A stretch of 6,550 nucleotides of DNA from Pseudomonadota bacterium (lineage in GTDB: Bacteria; Pseudomonadota; Gammaproteobacteria; Burkholderiales; SG8-39): contig JAJZUN010000161.1 of the NCBI GenBank assembly GCA_021848555.1, positions 1 through 6,550 on the forward strand. Direction: 5' to 3'. Positions 1 through 6,324 of this stretch are shown piece by piece (the first letter of the stretch is position 1; each line of letters starts with the position of its first letter). The notes under the pieces are model-generated. The model had not been told where the DNA came from. It searched no databases and saw only the letters and a program-made list of their open reading frames with translations. Both the position numbers and the translations under genes were made by a program.

Positions 1-27
1 GACAAGCAGTAAGAGTGCTGCGGTTTT

Positions 28-1005
28 CTAGCCCGCTTTGCCCGGCGCTTCGAAATACGCCTCGTACAGCAGGTCGAAGGTCATTTCGGTTTCGGCGAGC
101 AGCTGGTCCTCGTTCTCGGTGCGGCGCGCGGCGCCCTGCAGCAGCGTCTGCACCCCGGCGGCTTCGGCCACCTTGGTCTCGCCTGCGTTGAGCGCATGAA
201 TGAGCGTGCCGATGCGCGCCAGAGCGCTGTTCTTCTCCAGCTTGAAGCCGGCGAGGATTTCCTCGAAGGTGACTTTTTCCCTGCTGTTGCAGAACGTCGC
301 GCCCTGGTAGCCGTAGCTGATCGCGGTGGCGGGACATTCCTGGTTCTTGTCCAGCCACAGCAGCTTCGCCTCCGGGTCGATGAAGCGCCGGATCAGCCAG
401 GCCGAAGCGAGCTTGTCGGCCCACAGGGGTTTGCGCGTCGCCCACACCCGCTGCAGATACAGCTTGCCGGTGGTATCGAGCGCGCCGGCTTTCTTCGGTG
501 CTTCGGGGAACATCAGCGCATGCACCGCCTGCTCGGCTTTCTCCAGCGCGCGCGCTGCACGCGCCTTGGCCTCCGACGGAAAGAAATCCAGCGTGCTGAT
601 GATCTTGAAGTCGCGCTTCTGCTTGGCGAGCAGGCGCATGATCGACCCGGGATCGGACACGCCGAAGCCGGAGCGCAGGCTGTCCACCGTCTTGATCAGC
701 TCCTCGTACTTGTGCGTGCGGTCGAACAGGCCGAGAAACTGCTGCGTTTGCGCTTCGTCCAGGCTGTAGACCGAGAGCAGGTGGGCCGAGCCGCTGATGC
801 GCGCAACGTGCTCGGACAGGCTGGACAGGCCTTGGCGTGCGGCTGGCGTGTCGGGCAGCAGGAACACGCCGTCGCGCAGCACCGCGCAGCCGAGCGATTC
901 GAGCGTGCGCAGCACGCTCATGCGCGCCGCCGGGTCGTCGGTGGGCAGGCTGGTGATATAGGCGAGCCATTGCGTTGTTCCGGCTCTGGCGCCGTCCGTG
1001 GCCAT
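28..1005 (-). CDS. chrB: ChrB-type chromate resistance / chromate-sensing protein
   Basis: 325 aa. Recognised from two conserved blocks of the ChrB family. The N-terminal block (about residues 12-52) contains WLAYITSLP and a segment ending GVFLLPD, the usual start of ChrB. The C-terminal block (about 187-320) carries VWATRKP, then D197-KLASAWLIRRFIDPEA, the family's signature. C224 and C239 are the only cysteines there and could matter for metal or oxyanion response, which is inference. Residues 140-170 between the blocks are rich in Ala, Lys and Glu and probably helical. In studied systems ChrB is needed for chromate-induced expression or full activity of the exporter ChrA. chrA often follows chrB, so it would be expected to the left, outside this window. 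The ATG at 1005 is preferred because it includes the whole N-terminal block; its ribosome-binding site is weak. The gene diverges from sat over about 300 bp. Family call is firm; exact role is inferred. Confidence 0.88.
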   Translation of the reverse strand: MATDGARAGTTQWLAYITSLPTDDPAARMSVLRTLESLGCAVLRDGVFLLPDTPAARQGLSSLSEHVARISGSAHLLSVYSLDEAQTQQFLGLFDRTHKYEELIKTVDSLRSGFGVSDPGSIMRLLAKQKRDFKIISTLDFFPSEAKARAARALEKAEQAVHALMFPEAPKKAGALDTTGKLYLQRVWATRKPLWADKLASAWLIRRFIDPEAKLLWLDKNQECPATAISYGYQGATFCNSREKVTFEEILAGFKLEKNSALARIGTLIHALNAGETKVAEAAGVQTLLQGAARRTENEDQLLAETEMTFDLLYEAYFEAPGKAG

Positions 1006-1098
1006 GGCTATCGTCCCGGCCGGGCGCGCCGGGGCCGCGTTAATGGGACATCGTTTGCCGCAGCCGCATGGCCCATGCTTGCACCTTTCCGATGCCCG

Positions 1099-1127
1099 AT
1101 TTTATCAATTGCGGCAAGATTGTTCCA
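1099..1127 (-). promoter_or_regulatory. Candidate promoter for chrB
   Basis: On the minus strand, TAAAAT (1099-1104) matches five of six bases of the -10 consensus. A weak -35-like TGGAAC (1122-1127) sits 17 bases upstream. A transcript would have a leader of roughly 90 bases before the chrB start at 1005. The -35 matches only three of six bases, so this promoter would probably need an activator. The 11-bp repeat array begins at 1128, directly behind the -35, where an activator or repressor would be expected to bind. This is motif reading only. Confidence 0.3.
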
Positions 1128-1171
1128 GCCAAAAGGCCGCCAAAAGATCGCCAAAAGGCCGCCAATCAGCC
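1128..1171. repeat. Four tandem 11-bp repeats between chrB and sat
   Basis: Four head-to-tail 11-bp units with no spacer: GCCAAAAGGCC (1128-1138), GCCAAAAGATC (1139-1149), GCCAAAAGGCC (1150-1160) and the diverged GCCAATCAGCC (1161-1171). Units 1 and 3 are identical, unit 2 differs at two positions and unit 4 at three. The core GCC-AAAA-GGC is itself a small palindrome. The A-tracts (1131-1134, 1142-1145, 1153-1156) recur every 11 bp, close to one helical turn, so the DNA should be bent and proteins on the units would lie on one face. The array lies between the candidate chrB and sat promoters and fits an operator array. The binding protein is unknown. Confidence 0.8.
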
Positions 1172-1200
1172 GGCCTTATCAGCAAATCAAAATCTCTGGC

Positions 1201-1229
1201 TTGTGAGTGCGCCCGCCACTGCGCACAAT
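1201..1229 (+). promoter_or_regulatory. Candidate sat promoter with inverted repeat in the spacer
   Basis: TTGTGA (1201-1206) and CACAAT (1224-1229) each match four of six consensus bases and are separated by exactly 17 bp. Between them lies an inverted repeat, GTGCGC (1207-1212) and GCGCAC (1221-1226), with an 8-bp centre. TTGTG (1201-1205) and CACAA (1224-1228) form a second, wider symmetric pair about the same centre. Such dyad symmetry in a promoter spacer is typical of repressor sites or of MerR-type activators, but no regulator is identifiable here. The start site would fall near 1236, leaving a leader of about 70 bases before sat. Confidence 0.42.
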
Positions 1230-1243
1230 GATCGCAATTTGCT

Positions 1244-1272
1244 GCCGCATGCCTGCTCGTTCAGCCTGCGGC
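1244..1272 (+). other. Possible hairpin in the sat leader
   Basis: GCCGCA (1244-1249) and TGCGGC (1267-1272) are perfectly complementary 6-bp arms separated by 17 bases. They lie in the predicted untranslated leader of sat, about 36 bases before its start codon. No U-tract follows, so this is not an intrinsic terminator. It could be a leader structure or chance pairing in GC-rich DNA. No known riboswitch pattern was recognised. Confidence 0.25.
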
Positions 1273-1295
1273 CTGGCCATCAATCCAGTTCGGAA

Positions 1296-1301
1296 AAGAG
1301 G
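1296..1301 (+). promoter_or_regulatory. Ribosome-binding site that sets the sat start
   Basis: AAGAGG, 7 bases before the ATG at 1309, is a good Shine-Dalgarno match. The reading frame is open further upstream to a GTG at 1207, but that codon lies inside the candidate promoter and the added residues do not resemble ATP sulfurylase. The 1309 start is therefore chosen. Confidence 0.75.
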
Positions 1302-1308
1302 CAAGCTC

Positions 1309-2526
1309 ATGTCCAAACTAGTCCATCCGCATGGAGAGGGATCGCTCAAGCCTTTGCTGCTCGCCGGCGCTGCGCTGAAAGCGGAACTCGCGCGGGCGCA
1401 AAAATTGCCGCGGCTGCGCGTGTCCTCGCGCGAAAAGGGCGACCTCATCATGCTCGGCATCGGCGGCTTCACCCCGCTCGAAGGCTTCATGACCCAGCTC
1501 GACTGGGAGGGCGTGTGCGACGGCTACCGCATGGCGAGCGGCCTGTTCTGGCCGATTCCGATCACGCTGTCCGCGGACAAGGCGGCCGCTGCGGGCATCA
1601 AGACCGGCAGCGAACTCGCGCTCGTCGATCCCGATTCGGACGAGATCCTCGCGACCATCGAGGTGACCGAGAAATACGCGATCGACAAGGCGCACGAGTG
1701 CATGTCGGTGTTCCGCACCGCCGACGAGGCGCATCCGGGCGTGAAGATGGTGATGGCGCAGGGCGACGTCAACCTTGCCGGTCCGGTCCACGTGCTCTCC
1801 GACGGCGGCTTCAAGGCCAAGTACGGCGCGCTGTTCATGACGCCGGCCGAGACCCGCGCCGAATTCGAACGCCTGGGCTGGTCGAAGGTGGCGGCGTTCC
1901 AGACGCGCAACCCCATGCACCGCTCGCACGAGTACCTGGCCAAGGTGGCGATCGAAACCTGCGACGGCGTGCTGGTGCATTCGCTGCTCGGAGCGCTCAA
2001 GCCGGGCGACATCCCGGCCGAGGTGCGCACCCACGCAATCTCCGTGCTGATGGACAAGTATTTCCTCAAGAACACGGTGGTGCAGGCGGGCTATCCGCTC
2101 GACATGCGCTATGCCGGCCCGCGCGAAGCGCTGCTGCACGCGCTGTTCCGCCAGAACTACGGCTGCTCGCACCAGATCGTCGGCCGCGACCACGCCGGCG
2201 TGGGCAGCTATTACGGCCCGTTCGACGCGCACCATATTTTCGACCAGATTCCGCAAGGGTCGCTGGAAACGCAGCCGCTCAAGATCGACTGGACGTTCTG
2301 GTGCTACCAGTGCGGCGGCATGGCCTCCGCGCGCACCTGCCCGCACGAAGAGAAGGACCGCCTGAACGTCTCCGGCACCAAGCTGCGCAAATGGCTGTCC
2401 GAGGGCAGCCCGGTGCCCGCGGAATTCAGCCGGCCGGAGGTGCTCGCCATTCTGCAGAAATATTACGCCGCGCTCGAAGCGCACGAAAAAGTCGAAGTGA
2501 AGCTCGCGGGTCACTCCGCGCGCTAG
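1309..2526 (+). CDS. sat: Sulfate adenylyltransferase (ATP sulfurylase), dissimilatory type
   Basis: 405 aa, cytoplasmic. It catalyses ATP + sulfate = APS + pyrophosphate; in sulfur oxidisers it runs backwards, making ATP from the APS produced by AprBA. The single-chain prokaryotic Sat family is shown by the nucleotide-binding motif [11 protein letters not shown] (Q198-E208, with H204 and H207 as the HxxH pair), the GRDHAGVG loop (G292-G299) and SGTKLR (S355-R360). C332, C335 and C344 with nearby H346 resemble the zinc site of some bacterial ATP sulfurylases; H346 as fourth ligand is a guess. The length matches the roughly 400-aa family. There is no fused APS kinase and no CysD/CysN-type assimilatory pair. 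It heads the sat-aprB-aprA cluster, 54 bp before aprB, which suggests co-transcription. No frameshift or missing key residue was seen. Confidence 0.97.
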   Translation: MSKLVHPHGEGSLKPLLLAGAALKAELARAQKLPRLRVSSREKGDLIMLGIGGFTPLEGFMTQLDWEGVCDGYRMASGLFWPIPITLSADKAAAAGIKTGSELALVDPDSDEILATIEVTEKYAIDKAHECMSVFRTADEAHPGVKMVMAQGDVNLAGPVHVLSDGGFKAKYGALFMTPAETRAEFERLGWSKVAAFQTRNPMHRSHEYLAKVAIETCDGVLVHSLLGALKPGDIPAEVRTHAISVLMDKYFLKNTVVQAGYPLDMRYAGPREALLHALFRQNYGCSHQIVGRDHAGVGSYYGPFDAHHIFDQIPQGSLETQPLKIDWTFWCYQCGGMASARTCPHEEKDRLNVSGTKLRKWLSEGSPVPAEFSRPEVLAILQKYYAALEAHEKVEVKLAGHSAR

Positions 2527-2566
2527 CCAAGAAACCGCTGTATGAATATGTGTTCGTTTTTTTCCT

Positions 2567-2573
2567 AGGAGGT
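2567..2573 (+). promoter_or_regulatory. Strong ribosome-binding site of aprB
   Basis: AGGAGGT, 7 bases before the aprB ATG, is a near-perfect anti-16S match and the strongest in the window. It follows a T-rich stretch in the sat-aprB gap, which should be little structured. High translation of AprB would fit an abundant energy-metabolism enzyme. Confidence 0.85.
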
Positions 2574-2580
2574 AGTAACG

Positions 2581-3045
2581 ATGCCGACATTCGTCCGTAC
2601 CGAAAAATGCGACGGCTGCAAGGGGCAGGACAAAACCGCTTGCATGTACATCTGCCCGCACGATCTGATGCATCTGGACCGGGACGGTTCCGTGACCGGC
2701 CATGCAATGAAGGCCTACAACGTCGAACCCGAGCAGTGCTGGGAGTGCTATTCCTGCGTCAAGATCTGTCCGCAGAACGCGATCGAGTGCCGCCATTACG
2801 CCGACATCGTGCCGCTGGGCGCATCGGTGCAGCCCCTGCGCGGAACAGATTCCATCATGTGGACCATCAAATTCAGGAACGGCACCATGAAGCGCTTCAA
2901 GTTCCCGATCCGCACCACGCCGGAAGGCTCGGCCGATCCCTACGGCGGCAAGCCGAAGGCGAACATGGCCGACATCGCGAATGACGCGGTGCTGTTCACC
3001 AAGGGCTTGCACGCGGGCGACCGCAGTCAGTTCGTCAAAGGCTAA
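2581..3045 (+). CDS. aprB: Adenylylsulfate reductase beta (iron-sulfur) subunit
   Basis: 154 aa. AprB carries two [4Fe-4S] clusters that pass electrons between the FAD of AprA and an external partner at the membrane. The ferredoxin-like N-terminal half has eight cysteines in the expected pattern: C10-x2-C13-x7-C21-x3-C25 and C53-x2-C56-x2-C59-x3-C63, each group ending in Cys-Pro. The conserved aromatic W54 sits beside C53. The rest (about 85-154) is the AprB-specific tail that wraps the alpha subunit, beginning near SIMWTIKF. Length is normal for AprB (about 150-160 aa). There is no signal peptide, consistent with a cytoplasmic enzyme. It lies between sat and aprA, 66 bp before aprA. The order beta-then-alpha is the usual one. 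No anomaly seen. Confidence 0.97.
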   Translation: MPTFVRTEKCDGCKGQDKTACMYICPHDLMHLDRDGSVTGHAMKAYNVEPEQCWECYSCVKICPQNAIECRHYADIVPLGASVQPLRGTDSIMWTIKFRNGTMKRFKFPIRTTPEGSADPYGGKPKANMADIANDAVLFTKGLHAGDRSQFVKG

Positions 3046-3099
3046 GCAAATTAATTTTTCCGCGGCAGGGCGCTCCAGAGTCGGGCGCAGCCGTTCATG

Positions 3100-3105
3100 A
3101 AGGGG
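3100..3105 (+). promoter_or_regulatory. Ribosome-binding site that decides the aprA start
   Basis: AAGGGG lies 6 bases before the ATG at 3112. An in-frame ATG at 3097 would add five residues (MKGQA), but it has no Shine-Dalgarno sequence and would place the purine run inside the coding region. The 3112 start also gives the MAEYVFGNPE N-terminus expected for AprA. Confidence 0.8.
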
Positions 3106-3111
3106 CAAGCA

Positions 3112-5022
3112 ATGGCTGAATACGTTTTTGGCAATCCGGAAATCGTCGAAGAAGAAGTCGACATGCTCATCATCGGCGGCGGCATGGCCGCCTGCGGCAC
3201 CGCATTCGAAGTGCCGCGCTGGATCGAAGGCACCGACCTCAAGGTGAAGCTGGTGGACAAGGCCGCGCTGTCGCGCTCGGGCGCGGTGGCGCAGGGGCTG
3301 TCGGCGATCAACACCTACCTCGGCGAGAACGACCCCGCCGACTACGTGCGCTACGTGCGCAACGACCTCATGGGCATCGTGCGCGAAGACCTGATTTACG
3401 ACGTCGGCCGCCATGTGGACGACTCGGTGCACAATTTCGAGGACTGGGGCCTGCCGATCTGGAAGGCGCAGGGCGACGAGGAAAAACCGCTGCGCTCAGG
3501 CGGCAAGCCGGTGCGCTCCGGCCGCTGGCAGATCATGATCAACGGCGAATCCTACAAATGGATCGTGGCCGAGGCGGCGAAGAAGGCGCTAGGCATGGAC
3601 AAGATCCAGGAGCGCGTGTTCATCGTGCGCCTGATCAACGACAAGAACGACCCGACCCGCATTGCGGGGGCGGCGGGCTTTTCGGTGCGCGAGCACAAGC
3701 TCTACATCTACAAGTTCAAGGCCTGCATGCTCGCCGCCGGCGGCGCGGTCAACGTGTTCCGTCCGCGCTCGGTGGGCGAAGGTGGCGGGCGCGCTTGGTT
3801 CCCGGTGTGGAATGCCGGTTCGACCTATTCGATGGCGGCCGAAGCCGGCGCCGAGATGACGATGATGGAAAACCGCTTCGTGCCGGCGCGCTTCAAGGAC
3901 GGTTACGGCCCGGTGGGAGCCTGGTTCCTGCTGTTCAAGGCCAAAGTAATGAACGGCATGGGCGAGGACTACAACGCGCTGCGCGGCGACAGCATCAAGG
4001 ACGAAAAGCGCTTCGGCAAGTACGGCCAGGGCGTGCCGGGCACCTGCCTGCGCAACCACATCATGCTGGAAGAGATGATCAACGGTCGCGGCCCGATTTT
4101 CATGGACACGCCGGCAGCGCTCGCCAAGCTGGGCGAGAAAATGACGCCGAAGGAATTGAAGCACCTCGAGGCCGAGGCGTGGGAGGACTTCCTCGACATG
4201 ACCATCAGCCAGTGCGGCATCTGGGCCGGCGAGAACATCGAGCCGGAAAAAACCATGTCGGAGATCATGCCGACCGAGCCCTACCTGCTGGGTTCGCACT
4301 CCGGCTGCGCCGGCCTGTGGGTGTCCGGTCCGACCGACCTGCCCGGCGTGCCCAAGGAATGGTCCTGGGGCTATCGCAGCATGACCACGGTGAAGGGCCT
4401 GTTCTCGGCCGGCGACGGCGTCGGCGCCTCGGGCCACAAGTTCTCCTCGGGTTCGCACGCCGAAGGGCGCATCGCCGGCAAGGCGATGGTCAAGTACTGT
4501 CTCGACAACAAAGACTGGAAGCCCGAGCTCGAGCGCAGCACGCAGGAGCTCGTGGACGAGATCTACCGCCCGGTGCGCACCTTCCTCGAGCACAAGGACT
4601 ACACCACCGCGATCGACGTCAATCCGAACTACATCACGCCCAAGATGCTGCAGTTCCGGCTGCAGAAGATCATGGACGAGTACGTGGCCGGCGTGGGGAC
4701 CTACTACCGCACCAACAAGAAAATGCTGCAGGTGGCGGAATTCAAGCTCGAGATGCTGAAGGAAGACTCGCTCAAGATGCGCGCCAAGGACCTGCACGAG
4801 CTGCTGCGTGCCTGGGAGAACTACCACCGCATCATGTCCGCCGAGGCGCACATGAAGCATATCCAGTTCCGCGAGGAAACCCGCTATCCGGGCTTCTATT
4901 ACCACATGGACTACAATTACATCGACGACGAGAACTGGAAATGCTTCAGCAACTCCACCTATGACAAGAAGACCAAGAAGTGGACGCTGAAGAAGGTCCC
5001 GTACACTCAGGTTATCAAGTAG
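3112..5022 (+). CDS. aprA: Adenylylsulfate reductase alpha (FAD) subunit
   Basis: 636 aa, the catalytic subunit. It interconverts APS and sulfite plus AMP on a non-covalent FAD; in sulfur oxidisers it forms APS from sulfite. It belongs to the fumarate reductase/succinate dehydrogenase flavoprotein superfamily. The dinucleotide-binding loop is IIGGGMAACG (I20-G29). The segment SAIN (S64-N67), R227-AWFPVWNAG, the ENRFVPARFKDG block (E253-G264), H396 in GSHSGCAGLW, and GASGHKFSSGSHAEGR (G438-R453) match conserved active-site and FAD-contact regions of AprA. H396 and one of R255/R260 likely correspond to the catalytic His and Arg known from the Archaeoglobus enzyme. The C-terminal helical part (about 465-636) ends in a Lys-rich tail. 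Length is normal. The gene is followed after about 30 bp by a strong terminator, so it is the last of the cluster; no aprM or qmo gene follows. Lineage assignment would need a tree. Confidence 0.97.
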   Translation: MAEYVFGNPEIVEEEVDMLIIGGGMAACGTAFEVPRWIEGTDLKVKLVDKAALSRSGAVAQGLSAINTYLGENDPADYVRYVRNDLMGIVREDLIYDVGRHVDDSVHNFEDWGLPIWKAQGDEEKPLRSGGKPVRSGRWQIMINGESYKWIVAEAAKKALGMDKIQERVFIVRLINDKNDPTRIAGAAGFSVREHKLYIYKFKACMLAAGGAVNVFRPRSVGEGGGRAWFPVWNAGSTYSMAAEAGAEMTMMENRFVPARFKDGYGPVGAWFLLFKAKVMNGMGEDYNALRGDSIKDEKRFGKYGQGVPGTCLRNHIMLEEMINGRGPIFMDTPAALAKLGEKMTPKELKHLEAEAWEDFLDMTISQCGIWAGENIEPEKTMSEIMPTEPYLLGSHSGCAGLWVSGPTDLPGVPKEWSWGYRSMTTVKGLFSAGDGVGASGHKFSSGSHAEGRIAGKAMVKYCLDNKDWKPELERSTQELVDEIYRPVRTFLEHKDYTTAIDVNPNYITPKMLQFRLQKIMDEYVAGVGTYYRTNKKMLQVAEFKLEMLKEDSLKMRAKDLHELLRAWENYHRIMSAEAHMKHIQFREETRYPGFYYHMDYNYIDDENWKCFSNSTYDKKTKKWTLKKVPYTQVIK

Positions 5023-5051
5023 CCTCTGCGCCGATCAGGCGCTAGTCCTTC

Positions 5052-5089
5052 GGGGGTCTGGGTATAATCTACCCAGACCCCCTTGTTTT
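5052..5089 (+). terminator. Strong rho-independent terminator after aprA
   Basis: Perfect 13-bp stem: GGGGGTCTGGGTA (5052-5064) pairs with TACCCAGACCCCC (5070-5082), closing a 5-base loop TAATC. It is followed by TTGTTTT (5083-5089), a slightly interrupted U-tract. It starts 30 bp after the aprA stop and should end the sat-aprBA transcript. No matching T-run exists for the opposite strand, so it is one-directional. The stem and loop also contain a TATAAT, listed separately. Confidence 0.9.
5063..5068 (+). promoter_or_regulatory. TATAAT -10 box embedded in the terminator hairpin
   Basis: A perfect -10 hexamer spans the top of the terminator stem and its loop, preceded by TGGG, close to an extended -10. 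No convincing -35 is present 16-18 bp upstream. If used, transcription would start near 5075, inside the right arm of the stem. The new RNA would then lack the left arm and could not form the terminator, leaving a leader of about 120 bases before the downstream gene. A chance match is possible because both arms are constrained sequence. Confidence 0.4.
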
Positions 5090-5096
5090 AGGGACC

Positions 5097-5121
5097 GCCC
5101 GCACGGGAAACCTGCGCGGGC
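5097..5121 (+). other. Hairpin in the leader of the YkgJ-family gene
   Basis: GCCCGC (5097-5102) pairs with GCGGGC (5116-5121). After an A-C mismatch, CGGG and CCTG continue the stem (one G-U pair) to an AAA loop, so the 25-base element is almost fully paired. Only a short TGTTTC follows, so it is at best a weak terminator. It lies in the presumed leader of the next gene and may be a back-up terminator for aprA read-through or an RNA-stabilising structure. Confidence 0.45.
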
Positions 5122-5198
5122 TGTTTCAAGGCTCGTGCCTCGCGATGCGCCGCAATACCAGCGCTGGGCGGAGGCTGGCCGCACAATCGGACACCAAT

Positions 5199-6164
5199 AT
5201 GAGTACCGACATACCGCTCCCACTTCCCGAATCCGCTCCGGACCAGGCCGCGATCAAGGAATACAGCGACCCAAGCCCGATGACGCCGGTCCAGCCGGTG
5301 CAGTTCGGTCTGGACGACACGTTCCAGTTCAGCTGCCACAAGGGCATCGCCTGTTTCAACAAGTGCTGCCAGAACATCGACATCATGCTTGCGCCCTACG
5401 ACATCCTGCGCCTGAAAAAGCGCCTCGGGATTTCGTCGCGCGACTTCATCGACAACTTCACGCGCGATTTCCAGATGGACGGCCACGGCATGCCCGGGCT
5501 CAAGCTCGCGACCAGGGATGAATCGCCGGCGTGCGTGTTCCTCACGCCCGAGGGCTGCGGCGTGTACGCCGATCGTCCCTCCGCCTGCCGCTACTACGCG
5601 CTCGGGCTCCTGTCGATGCGCAAGAAGGACTCGCCCACCGACGAAGATTCGTATTTCGTGGTGAAAGAAGACCATTGCCTCGGCCACCTCGAGCCGAAGA
5701 CGCAGACGGTGCGCGAATACCGCAAGGAACAGGGACTGGAGGACTACGACGCGATCAATCGTGAATGGCGCCAGATCGTGCTGAAAAAACGCTCCAGCGG
5801 CCCGACCGTGGGCAAGCCCTCCGAGCGCAGCATGGAGCTGTTCTTCCTCGCGAGCTACAACCTGGACGGCTTTCGCGAATTCATGACCAGTCCCGGCTTC
5901 ACCGAGCTGTTCGAGCTCGATCCCGCGGAAGCGCAGCTGCTGCGCGAAAACGACGAGCAGCTGCTGCGCTTTGCCTTCCGCTTCCTCAAGCAGGCCCTGT
6001 TCGGGGAGATCACCATCCCGCTGCGCGCCGACGCGGCGGACAAGCGGCGCGAGCGCTATCGGCAAAGAGTGGAGCAGCTCGAGCGCGAAGCGGCAGAACG
6101 CAAGTCGATGGATCAGGACGCGCAGTACGAGAGCCTGAAGCACGAGGGCAGGGACGACGAATGA
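5199..6164 (+). CDS. YkgJ-family cysteine-cluster (putative metal-binding) protein
   Basis: 321 aa, probably cytoplasmic; no signal peptide or membrane segment. The N-terminal half matches the YkgJ / zinc- or iron-chelating CxxCxxCC family. C46-x5-C52-x3-C56-C57 lies in FSCHKGIACFNKCC, followed by C112, C120 and C130 (the last in RPSACRYY) and C160 in DHCLGHLE. Eight conserved-type cysteines suggest a bound metal or iron-sulfur cluster; which one is not established for the family. The C-terminal half (about 190-321) is family-specific, with a charged helical tail after 275 that could form a coiled coil. The ATG at 5199 is chosen because the family-like sequence begins after it. Neither this ATG nor the in-frame ATG at 5145 has a good ribosome-binding site, so the start is uncertain. 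It is separated from aprA by a terminator. Function unknown. Confidence 0.85.
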   Translation: MSTDIPLPLPESAPDQAAIKEYSDPSPMTPVQPVQFGLDDTFQFSCHKGIACFNKCCQNIDIMLAPYDILRLKKRLGISSRDFIDNFTRDFQMDGHGMPGLKLATRDESPACVFLTPEGCGVYADRPSACRYYALGLLSMRKKDSPTDEDSYFVVKEDHCLGHLEPKTQTVREYRKEQGLEDYDAINREWRQIVLKKRSSGPTVGKPSERSMELFFLASYNLDGFREFMTSPGFTELFELDPAEAQLLRENDEQLLRFAFRFLKQALFGEITIPLRADAADKRRERYRQRVEQLEREAAERKSMDQDAQYESLKHEGRDDE

Positions 6165-6243
6165 ACGGTCTGCGAACCCCTGCGTAGGGCCGAGTGGTCA
6201 AGTTCTGACGCGGCACATGTGATGGTAGTTTGCCTCTCCGATC

Positions 6244-6289
6244 CAAAATGGCCGGATTCGGCCAAGACCGGCCGCGTGTGTACATTTTG
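6244..6289. repeat. Imperfect 46-bp palindrome
   Basis: Outer arms CAAAATG (6244-6250) and CATTTTG (6283-6289) are perfectly complementary. Inside them GGCCGG (6250-6255) pairs with CCGGCC (6268-6273), and an alternative small hairpin GGCCG-GATT-CGGCC (6250-6263) overlaps. On the minus strand, that alternative hairpin is followed by ATTTTGG, so it could act as a weak terminator for transcription coming from the right. It could equally be a remnant of a mobile or cassette-associated element. Confidence 0.5.
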
Positions 6290-6324
6290 CTAAGCGGCCG
6301 CTGCGATCGCGGGTCGATTAGACA

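Noticed and set aside
1128..1171. Short tandem repeats considered as a CRISPR array
   Set aside because: The units are 11 bp and contiguous, with no unique spacers and no cas genes; this is not a CRISPR array.
196..1206. Plus-strand frame opposite chrB
   Set aside because: It mirrors the chrB coding sequence; the minus-strand product has clear ChrB motifs and this one has none.
1068..2984. Long plus-strand frame overlapping sat and aprB in another phase
   Set aside because: Arg-rich low-quality translation that shadows the real genes; no ribosome-binding site and no family features.
3097..3111. Upstream ATG at 3097 as the aprA start
   Set aside because: No Shine-Dalgarno sequence before it, while AAGGGG is ideally placed for the ATG at 3112, which also gives the expected N-terminus.
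1318..3432. Very long open frame on the minus strand across sat, aprB and the start of aprA
   Set aside because: It is antisense to three firmly identified genes. Its His-, Ala- and Arg-rich product resembles no family and arises from strong GC bias at third codon positions.
6161..6187. ATGA overlap with an eight-codon frame at the end of the YkgJ gene
   Set aside because: Too short to be a gene and no sign of translational coupling to anything downstream.
6188..6215. GGCCGAGTGGTCAAG-like segment resembling a tRNA D-arm
   Set aside because: No matching acceptor stem, anticodon arm or TTCGAAT-type T-loop at the right distances, so a tRNA cannot be built here.
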